From Chryseobacterium arachidis (lineage in GTDB: Bacteria > Bacteroidota > Bacteroidia > Flavobacteriales > Weeksellaceae): a stretch of DNA of 64,000 bases. The DNA lies in the NCBI RefSeq assembly GCF_900129245.1, contig NZ_FQUT01000004.1, positions 1 through 64,000 on the forward strand, given 5' to 3'. Below, in pieces: positions 43,449 to 51,491 of the stretch (position 1 is its first letter; each line of letters begins with the position of its first letter). The notes beneath the pieces are model-generated. The model did no database searches and was not told the origin of the DNA. It worked only from the letters and a program-made list of their open reading frames with translations. Made by a program: the position numbers and the translations under genes.

Positions 43449-45164
43449 TTAATCTAACTTCAAATCCTTTCTTACTTCTTCAATTTTTGCCTCTAAAGAC
43501 TTCAATTTATCTCTGAAATCCGCTTCAGAAGTAATTGAATCTTTTACAGAGATATAAAATTTAATCTTTGGTTCTGTTCCTGAAGGTCTTACACAAACTT
43601 TCGTTCCGTCCTGCGTGTAATAGATCAATACATTCGATTTTGGAATGTCATTCATTACCTGCTTCTCGCCTTTAGAAACAATAAAATTAGTTTGTTCCTT
43701 GAAGTCTTTCACTTCTTCAACCAATGAACCTGCCAGTTCTTTCGGAGGATTTTCACGGAAATTCTTCATCATATTCTGAATTTCTTCTGCTCCGTCTCTG
43801 CCTTTTCTAACCAAATTCACCAAACCTTCGTAATACATTCCGGTTTCCTGATAAATTTCGATCAGATATTGGTACATTGTTCTTCCGTTTGCTTTACACC
43901 AAGCTGCGATTTCACAAGCTAGGACGATACTTCCACAAGAATCTTTATCACGAACGAAATCTCCTGTCATGAATCCGAAACTTTCTTCACCACCACAAAC
44001 GAATTTTTCTTTTCCTTCGAAATCACGGATCATTTTACCAATCCATTTGAATCCTGTTAATCCAACTTTACAGTCAACACCGAATTTCTGAGCGATATCA
44101 AAGAAAATATCTGAAGTTACAATCGTAGAACCGATGAATTCTTTTCCGGTGATTCTATCCTGCTTTCTCCATTCGTTTAAAATATAATAAGTAAGAATTG
44201 TATTCGTCTGATTTCCATTTAATAACTCAATTTCACCATCCAGATTTCTTACTGCAATTCCTAATCTGTCACCATCCGGATCGGTTCCGATAACAATGTC
44301 CGCATTGGTAATTTTTGCTAAATCCATTGCCATTTCCAGTGCTGCAGGTTCTTCCGGGTTTGGAGAATCTACAGTCGTGAAATTTCCGCTAGGAATCATT
44401 TGTTCTTTAACTAAATCAATTTTTTTAAAACCCGCTTTCTCCAAAGCTTTTGGAACTGTCGTATAAGTCGTTCCATGGATTGATGTGAAAACAATATTTA
44501 AATTTTCTTTTCCAACATCTTGGTATGTAGAGTTTTCAATACACGCATCAATGTAAACATCGTCCTGCTCTTCTCCGATCCATTCGATTAAATCATCGTT
44601 TCCGTCGAATTTAATATCTTCAAATTTTGTAGAATACACTTCATTAATGATCGCTTCATCATGTGGCGGAACGATTTGTGCGCCGTCATTCCAATATACT
44701 TTGTAACCGTTGTATTCAGGCGGATTGTGAGAAGCTGTCAATACAATTCCTCCGCTACATTTTTTGTCACGAACCGTGAAAGATAATTCAGGAGTCGGTC
44801 TGTGATCCTTGAAAAGCAATACTTTAATTCCATTTGCCGTCAAAACATCGGCTACCAATTTCCCGAATTCTTTTGAATTATTTCTAACGTCATAAGCAAT
44901 TGCAACTTTAATTTCTTCTCCTTGAAACTGCTTTAACATATAATTTGCAAGTCCCTGTGTTGCTTGACCTAACGTGTATTTATTTAAACGATTGGTTCCG
45001 ACACCCATAATTCCTCTCATCCCTCCTGTTCCGAATTCCAGCTCTCTGTAAAAAGAGTCTTCTAAATCCGGAGAATTGCTGTCAATTAATACTTGAACTG
45101 CATCTCTTATTTCCTTATCGAATGTGTCGCTTAACCAAAGTTTTGCTTTTTCTAATGTTGACAT
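43449..45164 (-). CDS. Phosphoglucomutase / phosphomannomutase
   Basis: 571 residues from ATG at 45164 (MSTLEKAKLWLSD); the 16-codon in-frame extension upstream is a repeat-derived spacer. It interconverts hexose 1- and 6-phosphates. Active-site phosphoserine in TASHNPPEYNG, metal loop DPDGDRLG, sugar loop GGEESFGF and phosphate loop RPSGTEPKIKF are all present. The length is that of the PgcA-like two-substrate group. First gene of a three-gene run. Confidence 0.9.
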   Translation of the reverse strand: MSTLEKAKLWLSDTFDKEIRDAVQVLIDSNSPDLEDSFYRELEFGTGGMRGIMGVGTNRLNKYTLGQATQGLANYMLKQFQGEEIKVAIAYDVRNNSKEFGKLVADVLTANGIKVLLFKDHRPTPELSFTVRDKKCSGGIVLTASHNPPEYNGYKVYWNDGAQIVPPHDEAIINEVYSTKFEDIKFDGNDDLIEWIGEEQDDVYIDACIENSTYQDVGKENLNIVFTSIHGTTYTTVPKALEKAGFKKIDLVKEQMIPSGNFTTVDSPNPEEPAALEMAMDLAKITNADIVIGTDPDGDRLGIAVRNLDGEIELLNGNQTNTILTYYILNEWRKQDRITGKEFIGSTIVTSDIFFDIAQKFGVDCKVGLTGFKWIGKMIRDFEGKEKFVCGGEESFGFMTGDFVRDKDSCGSIVLACEIAAWCKANGRTMYQYLIEIYQETGMYYEGLVNLVRKGRDGAEEIQNMMKNFRENPPKELAGSLVEEVKDFKEQTNFIVSKGEKQVMNDIPKSNVLIYYTQDGTKVCVRPSGTEPKIKFYISVKDSITSEADFRDKLKSLEAKIEEVRKDLKLD

Positions 45165-45194
45165 ATTTGTATTTCTATTTTGTAATTTTAATTG

Positions 45195-45227
45195 GTTGGA
45201 AGCTGGAGGCACGGAGCTCGAAGTTTT
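45195..45227 (+). repeat. Left inverted copy of the GGAAGCTGGA repeat
   Basis: TTGGAAGCTGGAGGCACGGAG followed by CTCGAAGTTTT matches, inverted, the sequence at 45666-45706. Together they bracket the four-helix-bundle gene. A second partial copy follows at 45228-45244. Confidence 0.5.
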
Positions 45228-45256
45228 CCATCATCCCGCTTCAGGCTTTCAGCCTA

Positions 45257-45613
45257 TTATTCTTTTATTTGGTTTCTAAATGCTATAATCTGATTCATAA
45301 GACTATAACTTTCATTGTATAATTTATTAAAATCTTCTTCTGAAATATATTTTCTGTTTTTTGATTTATACAAACAGGTTACAATTTCAGCTAAAGACCT
45401 AATTGAGTATCCCAAAAACTTTCTAAATTCTAACTTTGACTGCAAAATACTTCCTTCAGAAATATTAAGTACAATAGAATCAGAAGCTCTTCTAATTTGT
45501 GAAGTTAGGTTAAAGGATTCGTCTTTTGGAAAATTTTGAGTCAATTTAAAAATATGCTCCCCAAAATCCATAGACTTTCTCCAAATAATCAATTTCTCAA
45601 ATTTGAAACTCAT
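45257..45613 (-). CDS. Four-helix-bundle (S23/IVP-like) protein
   Basis: 118 residues of the four-helix-bundle family (S23 ribosomal-protein-like, TIGR02436-like). Landmarks: the start KFEKLIIWRKSMDF, the central LTSQIRRASDSIVLNISEG, then FRKFLGYSIRSLAEIVTCL (abridged). Relatives are encoded in 23S rRNA intervening sequences or act as the Avd accessory protein of diversity-generating retroelements; no reverse transcriptase or rRNA is near here. The gene is flanked by inverted copies of a GGAAG-rich repeat, suggesting a cassette. Confidence 0.85.
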   Translation of the reverse strand: MSFKFEKLIIWRKSMDFGEHIFKLTQNFPKDESFNLTSQIRRASDSIVLNISEGSILQSKLEFRKFLGYSIRSLAEIVTCLYKSKNRKYISEEDFNKLYNESYSLMNQIIAFRNQIKE

Positions 45614-45665
45614 GATTTAATATTTGTGTGTTTTAATCTTCTAACTTATATTCAAAAGTGCGTTT

Positions 45666-45706
45666 CAAACTTCCATCCTCCATCTTCCCGCTTCCAGTCC
45701 TTTGTC
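45666..45706 (-). repeat. Right inverted copy of the GGAAGCTGGA repeat
   Basis: AAACTTCCATCCTCCATCTT followed by CCCGCTTCCAGTCC. Read on the minus strand it aligns with 45195-45227. Another similar stretch is at 21783. Confidence 0.5.
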
Positions 45707-46407
45707 TAATCTAATTTTTTATTCTCAACCCTCGTATCTTTATCAATTTTAAAAGCACGAATCGGGTCATTATAATAAATGAATTTCGCGGTGTTCTGAA
45801 TATGTCCTTTTAATGAATCTTTTACATTGACTTCTGCGTAATTTCCATTTTTAGAATCAATATTCAGGTTTTCGATTTTCCAATACGGGGAGATCAAACT
45901 TGCTGTATCAGATATCTTTATCAGTGCATCTTTGGTTTGTCCTAAGAAATTCGCCCTGCTTCGGTTCAGCATTTCAACTTCTGCCCTTCTCGTATTTACC
46001 GAACCCATAAAAGTAGCGTTATTTTTTAAATTAAGCTTAAAATTATCGGTCTTAATTTCGCTTGAAATATTCATTTCCACCGAATCGGAAATCGATACTT
46101 TTTCCAGACTGTATTTGGAATAAATCGTTACATTGTAGAAATCAACACCTTTTGTACCGCGCTTTTCTTTGATGCTTAATGTTTTATCATTGACATCGAC
46201 ATCAAGATTATTAGCAATATTCGGGTAGGTTTCAATTTCAACAAAATTTTTGGTTCCTCTTGCATAAAATACGCGAAATTTTCCGCTGAGATCAAGATTC
46301 ACAAATTCTGCAACATCTACATCTTTCCTTTCAATTGTTCCTTTCGGAGAAACTTTTCCACAGGAAACTACCACCATCAAAATGAATGTGTAAAATATTT
46401 TTTTCAT
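45706..46407 (-). CDS. GIN-domain (DUF2807) lipoprotein
   Basis: 233 residues from ATG at 46407 (MKKIFYTF); an upstream ATG at 46428 would overlap the previous gene. A lipobox VVVSC precedes the head-GIN beta-helix domain, with the typical LSGKFRVFYARG start and repeated short beta strands (DNFKLNLKNNA, AEVEMLNRS, IENLNIDSKNG). A putative auto-transporter-adhesin-like or sensor domain of unknown role at the cell envelope. Last gene of a five-gene minus-strand operon. Confidence 0.8.
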   Translation of the reverse strand: MKKIFYTFILMVVVSCGKVSPKGTIERKDVDVAEFVNLDLSGKFRVFYARGTKNFVEIETYPNIANNLDVDVNDKTLSIKEKRGTKGVDFYNVTIYSKYSLEKVSISDSVEMNISSEIKTDNFKLNLKNNATFMGSVNTRRAEVEMLNRSRANFLGQTKDALIKISDTASLISPYWKIENLNIDSKNGNYAEVNVKDSLKGHIQNTAKFIYYNDPIRAFKIDKDTRVENKKLD

Positions 46408-46414
46408 ATTTAAT

Positions 46415-47146
46415 TTAAAATATTGCATATAAAATTAAACTTATCGCCGTACTTTCAACTCCCATCAAAACATAAAGAACCAATACCCGCCACAGTAAAC
46501 CTGATTTTGAGTACGATTTTTTAAAAGCATTCCAATATGTAATTGCCGGGAAAAGAACAGAAAGACCGAATATAATTTTGTCGATGAAATCGAAAATCTT
46601 TGAGACAGGTTTCCATAAACCAATCAGACTCACGATATCGTCGAACAAAAATAAGATTAAAATTCCTAAAAGACTTACTGTTCCGATGATAAAATGCTCG
46701 GCAATATTCAAATTTATTCTTTTGAATAAAAAATACGCATTGATGGCGAGCATCGGAATGATTACAAACAAAATCGTTTTGGAATATTTTGAGAAAAAAT
46801 TTTTTATATCCAGAATATCTTCTGAAAGAACTTCTGTAGGCGAAAATTTCTCATAAAAATGATAACCCAGTACATTAAAACCAAAAAGAATCAGTAACAA
46901 CGATATAAAATTGCTGTATCTGATTCTTTTTCCTGCAATATAATCCATCGCCGTTTGTCCGGGTCTGAACGAAATATGTTTTAATGTATGGAAAAATTTG
47001 GCTTCAACATGCCAAATTGATCCCAGAATATCATTTTTGATTAATGAATGTGGAGTTATTCTTGATGTGTCAGATTTTTGTCCGCAATGAGAGCAATACT
47101 CACCGGAAATTGAATGACCACAGTTTAAACAACTTTTTTTGTTCAT
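46415..47146 (-). CDS. DUF3667 membrane protein with N-terminal zinc ribbon
   Basis: 243 residues. The N-terminus binds zinc through C6-x2-C9 and C18-x2-C21. The DUF3667 core follows (FHTLKHISFRPGQTAMDYI, GKRIRYSNFISLLL), then about five membrane helices to the C-terminus. The family is found in Bacteroidota and has no known function. It is 17 nt after the lipocalin-like gene and 7 nt before the GIN lipoprotein. Confidence 0.85.
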   Translation of the reverse strand: MNKKSCLNCGHSISGEYCSHCGQKSDTSRITPHSLIKNDILGSIWHVEAKFFHTLKHISFRPGQTAMDYIAGKRIRYSNFISLLLILFGFNVLGYHFYEKFSPTEVLSEDILDIKNFFSKYSKTILFVIIPMLAINAYFLFKRINLNIAEHFIIGTVSLLGILILFLFDDIVSLIGLWKPVSKIFDFIDKIIFGLSVLFPAITYWNAFKKSYSKSGLLWRVLVLYVLMGVESTAISLILYAIF

Positions 47147-47163
47147 TCTTTAATGCATCACAT

Positions 47164-47541
47164 TTAATTTTTTATTTTCCTGTAGAACCACGTCGCCGGA
47201 ACCTCTTTTTCTGAGGACAACAACAGGAAATCCTTATCAACATAGGAAATTTTCAATGATGCAGGTTTTTCTGCTCCATTATATTTAATCATTAACTGAT
47301 CGCCTTTTTGTTCATAACTTCCAGGAGAGTTCATAGAAATTAAAGAATGATCTTTATTAAAAATTAATTTTCCGGTACCATACTTAGAGTTATTTTGTTT
47401 CAGCTTTAAAGTATCAACATTATTGATGACAACTCCATCATATACCTCAATAAACTCCCATGAACCTACAATACCTGCTGATTTACAAGAGTGCAAAAAT
47501 AATACGATGACTCCGAAAAATAATAATTTAAAAATTTTCAT
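47164..47541 (-). CDS. Lipocalin-like lipoprotein
   Basis: 125 residues. Signal peptide with lipobox FLHSC, then a beta-rich domain starting GIVGSWEFIEVYDG and ending ATWFYRKIKN, the plan of small lipocalin-like lipoproteins of Bacteroidota. Ligand unknown. It starts 4 nt after the glycosyltransferase stop. Confidence 0.7.
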   Translation of the reverse strand: MKIFKLLFFGVIVLFLHSCKSAGIVGSWEFIEVYDGVVINNVDTLKLKQNNSKYGTGKLIFNKDHSLISMNSPGSYEQKGDQLMIKYNGAEKPASLKISYVDKDFLLLSSEKEVPATWFYRKIKN

Positions 47542-47545
47542 TCAA

Positions 47546-48496
47546 TTAAATTACTTCGTCAATATTGTAATTCTTATGTTCTCTGTTCGTTCTGATGATC
47601 ATTTCTCCTAAAAATCCAGCTACAAAAAGCAAAGTTCCCATGATCATCATTGTTAAAGCAATATAAAACCACGGATTGTTAGTAATTAAATGTCCGTAAA
47701 TTCCTTTGGCAACATCAATTAATTTTGAAACTCCCAACCAAAGTGCAGAAAGAAAACCAACGATAAACATCAACGTTCCAACTGCTCCAAAGAAATGCAT
47801 CGGTCTTCCTCCAAAACGACTTACAAACCAAAGGGTTACCAGATCCAGGAAACCTCTGATAAATCTTTCTGTTCCGAATTTTGAAGTTCCGTATGGTCTT
47901 GCCTGATGCTGAACCTCTTTTTCTGTAATTCTCCTGAAACCTGCATTGGCAGCCAAAACCGGAATATAGCGGTGCATATCTCCATATACATCGATCGTTT
48001 TTACCACCTGTTTTTTATAAGCTTTCAATCCGCAATTGAAATCGTGAAGCTCAACTCCTGAAACTTTTCTTGCTGCTGCATTGAATAATTTTGACGGAAC
48101 ATTTTTCGTCATAACATTATCAAAACGCTTCTTTTTCCAGCCGGAAACAATATCGTAATTATTTTCAATCACCATATTGTAAAGCTCCGGAATTTCTTCA
48201 GGAAAATCCTGTAAATCAGCATCCATTGTGATGATTACATCTCCATTTGTTCTTTCAAAAGCAGCATGAAGTGCCTGTGATTTTCCGTAATTTTTGGAAA
48301 ACTTAATTCCGTGGATCTGAGGATGCTGTACTTTAAGATTCTCAATAATACTCCACGACAAATCTGTACTTCCGTCGTCTACAAACCAGATTTCATATGA
48401 TAAACTGTTTGATCTGCAAACATTGTCAATCCTTGAAAAAAGCTCTTCCAGAGAGGCTTCTTCATTCAGTAACGGAATAACTATAGATAAATTCAT
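47546..48496 (-). CDS. Family 2 glycosyltransferase with membrane anchor
   Basis: 316 residues. GT-A domain (1-225): LSIVIPLLNEEASL, WFVDDGSTD, MDADLQDFPEEI (the metal-binding Asp pair). Two transmembrane helices (about 230-255 and 272-300) end the protein. This is the DPM1/ArnC-like plan: it moves a sugar to undecaprenyl or dolichyl phosphate at the inner face of the membrane. It could feed polyprenyl-phosphate sugar to GT-C enzymes such as those at 21817 and 23398, which is inference. Second gene of the operon. Confidence 0.9.
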   Translation of the reverse strand: MNLSIVIPLLNEEASLEELFSRIDNVCRSNSLSYEIWFVDDGSTDLSWSIIENLKVQHPQIHGIKFSKNYGKSQALHAAFERTNGDVIITMDADLQDFPEEIPELYNMVIENNYDIVSGWKKKRFDNVMTKNVPSKLFNAAARKVSGVELHDFNCGLKAYKKQVVKTIDVYGDMHRYIPVLAANAGFRRITEKEVQHQARPYGTSKFGTERFIRGFLDLVTLWFVSRFGGRPMHFFGAVGTLMFIVGFLSALWLGVSKLIDVAKGIYGHLITNNPWFYIALTMMIMGTLLFVAGFLGEMIIRTNREHKNYNIDEVI

Positions 48497-48512
48497 TTAA
48501 TTTTAATAAAAA

Positions 48513-49112
48513 TTATTCTTGATTTTGTTGTTCCTGATAAATCGTTCTTGTTCTAAAAAACGCTCCGAAAAACACCGACAAAACTACGTAAAATATAAGA
48601 ATTGCCGCAAAATATCCTGAAAAATGACTTGCCGTAAGCATATCTTTCCCTTTTACAGCCTCCGGAGCAAAGCTTGGAAGCCTTTCTTTATACTTCTTAT
48701 CCAGCTCATCAATGTCTTTCTGATGCTTCAAAACCTTTCTGGCAGACTCATATTCTTTATCCATTTCTGCTTTTTGTCTGGTCACATACTGGTAATTCAG
48801 GAGTTTTTTTGCATCAGGATCAACAAAATTTAAAAAAGCATAAATGCTGAAAATGGAAAGAATTCCCCCAATGAACATCGGAACGAAGGCTCTTTTAAAA
48901 GCTTCTTTAAAAGTGACCACTCTATTGTTGTTCCAATAAGATTTCACGGACCAAAACGCTACACCAGCATAAATAAGCGGTAGCACGAAAGCATTGGCTT
49001 TCAGTGAAATATCAAAATAATTAACTCCTGAAAAGAAGTAGTACACCACGAAAAAAACAATCATCGTAGCTCCAAACAGTAAAATTCCTAATGTGGAAGG
49101 GCTTTTTGTCAT
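48513..49112 (-). CDS. DUF4199 membrane protein
   Basis: 199 residues. Four membrane helices (near 8-28, 40-58, 75-97 and 165-188) separated by a charged helical loop (110-150), the pattern of DUF4199, a Bacteroidota family often encoded directly before a family 2 glycosyltransferase, as here (16-nt spacer). Function unknown. First gene of the operon that runs to 45706. Confidence 0.75.
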   Translation of the reverse strand: MTKSPSTLGILLFGATMIVFFVVYYFFSGVNYFDISLKANAFVLPLIYAGVAFWSVKSYWNNNRVVTFKEAFKRAFVPMFIGGILSIFSIYAFLNFVDPDAKKLLNYQYVTRQKAEMDKEYESARKVLKHQKDIDELDKKYKERLPSFAPEAVKGKDMLTASHFSGYFAAILIFYVVLSVFFGAFFRTRTIYQEQQNQE

Positions 49113-49210
49113 ATCTAAATTTTTTGAAAATATTGAAAAATTATTAAGCTGAATTTCAGCAATCTACCTTTATCAGCGCATTTTTTCAATTAATTTTCTG
49201 TAATAATGTT

Positions 49211-49239
49211 TTGAAGTTTATAAAATATTCCTACCTTTG
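49211..49239 (+). promoter_or_regulatory. Promoter of the SRP RNA gene
   Basis: TTG (49211-49213), 18 nt, TACCTTTG (49232-49239): an excellent match. Predicted start at about 49245. Confidence 0.8.
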
Positions 49240-49242
49240 CAA

Positions 49243-49345
49243 CGGCAAGTCCTAAACAACCAGCTCCTGAGAATCCTCCAGGGTGGGAACGCAGCAAAGG
49301 TAATCGGTCGTAGCGGTGTGATTTAGGTAGCTTGCCATTTTTTTT
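49243..49345 (+). ncRNA. ffs: Small signal recognition particle RNA (4.5S-type)
   Basis: About 100 nt. GGCAAG (49244-49249) pairs with CTTGCC (49331-49336), and TCCTAAA pairs with TTTAGG inside it. The apical helix has the conserved SRP pattern CCAGGGTGGGAACGCAGCA (49278-49296): GGAA-type loop with asymmetric CAG/AGCA internal loop that binds Ffh. The RNA ends in a run of nine T residues (49338 on), so the closing helix also serves as terminator. A perfect promoter precedes it. Confidence 0.93.
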
Positions 49346-49362
49346 TGGTTTAAGTTGAAGAG

Positions 49363-49433
49363 AGGTAATTTGAGAATTATCTTTTTTTATGTCTAAACTT
49401 TCCAACATTTCTATTTTAATTTTCAAATTACCT
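49363..49433. repeat. AGGTAATTTGAGAATTA inverted repeat
   Basis: 17-bp arms, 49363-49379 and 49417-49433, with one mismatch and a 37-nt centre. The core (TAATTTGAAAATTA) matches the repeat at 39684. Confidence 0.6.
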
Positions 49434-49445
49434 GTCAAGATTTAT

Positions 49446-50132
49446 TTAAAATTCGAACGTCTCTCCCAATTTTGGTAAAACAAGTTCTACATTTTTATCT
49501 GCAAAATGCTTCTGTGCACTTTCATGATTAATTTCAATAGCAGGGAACGTATCAAAATGACACCCGATCACTTTAGGCGTTTTTAATAGTTCTGCTGCTG
49601 CGAAAGCTGCCTTTCTCGGACACATCGTGTAGTGACTGCCAATCGGAAGGATTGAAAGGTCTAAATTCCCATATAATCTTGGAAATAACTCCATATCTGC
49701 CATTACACCTGTATCACCAGCCAAATAAAGATTCTTCCCTTCAGGAAGTCTAAAGATATATCCTACCGGAACGCCTCCATAGCTTCCGTCAGGGAACGAA
49801 CTTGTGTGGTGAGCCGGAACCATGGAAATTTTAAGATCGTCGATTTTTGCTGATCCTCCTAAGTTCACATCATCTGTATTTTTTGCAGATTTGAAATATC
49901 CACAAATTTCAGGAACTGCAATAAGCGTAGCTTCCGGATGATATTGAAGCACTTCTTCCAAGTCTGCGATGTGATCTCCATGTGCGTGGGTCAATAAAAT
50001 ATAATCGATTTTCTGAGCTGTGATGTCAAACCCTGATTCTGCTTTTTTATAGTTATAGAAAGGGTCGCATAAAATCGTTTTGTCTTTGTAAGTGAACAAA
50101 AAACAGTTTTGTCCTAGATATTGTATTTTCAT
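49446..50132 (-). CDS. Metal-dependent hydrolase, metallo-beta-lactamase fold (UPF0173-like)
   Basis: 228 residues from ATG at 50132 (MKIQYLGQNCFLFTY); the frame is open 13 codons further upstream but those do not fit the family. Metal ligands in THAHGDH (about 48-54), a later His in PAHHTSS, Asp in LAGDTGVM and a final His in IGCHFDTFP. A cytosolic hydrolase of unknown substrate, commonly encoded with men genes in flavobacteria, as here next to menA. Confidence 0.85.
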   Translation of the reverse strand: MKIQYLGQNCFLFTYKDKTILCDPFYNYKKAESGFDITAQKIDYILLTHAHGDHIADLEEVLQYHPEATLIAVPEICGYFKSAKNTDDVNLGGSAKIDDLKISMVPAHHTSSFPDGSYGGVPVGYIFRLPEGKNLYLAGDTGVMADMELFPRLYGNLDLSILPIGSHYTMCPRKAAFAAAELLKTPKVIGCHFDTFPAIEINHESAQKHFADKNVELVLPKLGETFEF

Positions 50133-50222
50133 AATTTTTATATTAGTAAAGTTAAAAGTAAGATGGTGCAAATAGAACCAATATTATTCATTACAAAATA
50201 AAGCTTGTTGGTTAAATCCTTT

Positions 50223-50417
50223 TTAAATAAAGAAATTATTGCCGGAATAATGAAATAAACTACCAATAATAAAGAAAGGTAATATTAAATATCCAAGCCC
50301 CATTGCGCCTCCATCATCCATAAAGATTATTGAGGATGAATAAATAAAAAAAGGACTAAAAATCAATATAAAAATTGATAATATTCGATTCACATTTTTT
50401 ATTTTTCTATTATCCAT
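50223..50417 (-). CDS. Small two-helix membrane protein
   Basis: 64 residues with two hydrophobic helices (about 12-32 and 39-58) and a basic N-terminus. No family recognised. It lies between menA and the MBL hydrolase on the same strand. Hydrophobic composition makes a chance ORF less likely but does not exclude it. Confidence 0.5.
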   Translation of the reverse strand: MDNRKIKNVNRILSIFILIFSPFFIYSSSIIFMDDGGAMGLGYLILPFFIIGSLFHYSGNNFFI

Positions 50418-50550
50418 TTGTTTTACGTTAAGAGCTTGACAGTTGCAAGAACCGTTGAATAACTTATATCATTTAATTACTTCTAAAACATTTTTAATCC
50501 TTTTCTAATAAGGATTGAGCTTAAAAGCAGATTGAATTCAAAAGTTCTAT

Positions 50551-51480
50551 TTAATGAAAAAAGTTAAGTCCGAACGCTGTAAGAACAGCCATTACGAAAG
50601 TCATGATTCCTACTTGCTTCAAGAAAGGATCAAGTTCTCTTGGATTTTTTACGGCCATAATTTTTCGTCTCAGTTTCATTAACGGCAGCAATAAAATCAT
50701 TACGATGAAAACATAATAATTCTGAGTCTGGAAAAATCCGTTTACTCCTAAAAACATCAAAATCAGGATTAATGGCAGCTGTAGCAGAATCATTTCATAA
50801 ATCATCGCATTTTTGAAGCCGATTCTTAATGCGAAACTATTTTTGCCTGACAGTTTATCGCTTTCAATGTCTCTCATGTTATTTAAGTTCAAAACGGCCA
50901 TACTCATCATTCCTATAGCTGTTCCCGGTAATAGCATATCCCAGCTGAACGATTTTGTAAACAGAAAATAACTCCCGCAAACTGAAACCAATCCGAAGAA
51001 AATAAACACGAAAATATCTCCCAATCCCATGTATCCATAAGGCTTTTTACCTACTGTATACCCAATTGCTGCCAAAATGCTTGCTACTCCCAAACCAATG
51101 AAAATGTAAAACTCATTCATATATTTCGGAATGAAAGCCACATATAAAAGTGCAATTGTCGCTACAAAAGATAAGATTGAAAAAAGAATTACCGCATTTC
51201 TCATTTGTTTTGCCGTAATTTTTCCGGATGCTACTGCTCTAGCTTCCGCTTCTGAAGCTCTCTTTGCATCTGTACCTTTTACGCCGTCTCCATAATCATT
51301 TGCATAGTTGGAAAGCACTTGGTATAACAAAGTCACGACCAGTGCCAATGCAAAAATTTTCCAGTCCCAGGTTTCTCCTTCACCATAAAGCCTCCATTTT
51401 GCGATGAAAGCTCCCATTATAATTCCGCTAAGTGACAGCGGCAATGTTCTCAGCCTTGCGGCTTTTATCCAATCTGACAT
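50551..51480 (-). CDS. menA: 1,4-dihydroxy-2-naphthoate prenyltransferase
   Basis: 309 residues, nine-helix UbiA-family membrane enzyme that prenylates dihydroxynaphthoate to demethylmenaquinone. The two Asp-rich prenyl-diphosphate sites are NYANDYGDGVKGTD (about 62-75) and NLNNMRDIESD (about 199-209). The N-terminus AARLRTLPLSLSGI is characteristic of MenA. It starts 11 nt after the PH-domain gene, and menB of the same pathway heads the cluster at 54482. Confidence 0.95.
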   Translation of the reverse strand: MSDWIKAARLRTLPLSLSGIIMGAFIAKWRLYGEGETWDWKIFALALVVTLLYQVLSNYANDYGDGVKGTDAKRASEAEARAVASGKITAKQMRNAVILFSILSFVATIALLYVAFIPKYMNEFYIFIGLGVASILAAIGYTVGKKPYGYMGLGDIFVFIFFGLVSVCGSYFLFTKSFSWDMLLPGTAIGMMSMAVLNLNNMRDIESDKLSGKNSFALRIGFKNAMIYEMILLQLPLILILMFLGVNGFFQTQNYYVFIVMILLLPLMKLRRKIMAVKNPRELDPFLKQVGIMTFVMAVLTAFGLNFFH

Positions 51481-51491
51481 GAATATTTGAT

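Noticed and set aside
45257..45613. Diversity-generating retroelement accessory gene (avd)
   Set aside because: No reverse transcriptase or template/variable repeat pair is present nearby.
49190..49438. 82-codon minus-strand frame across the SRP RNA
   Set aside because: It overlaps the SRP RNA, its promoter and an inverted repeat, and the protein has no domain character.
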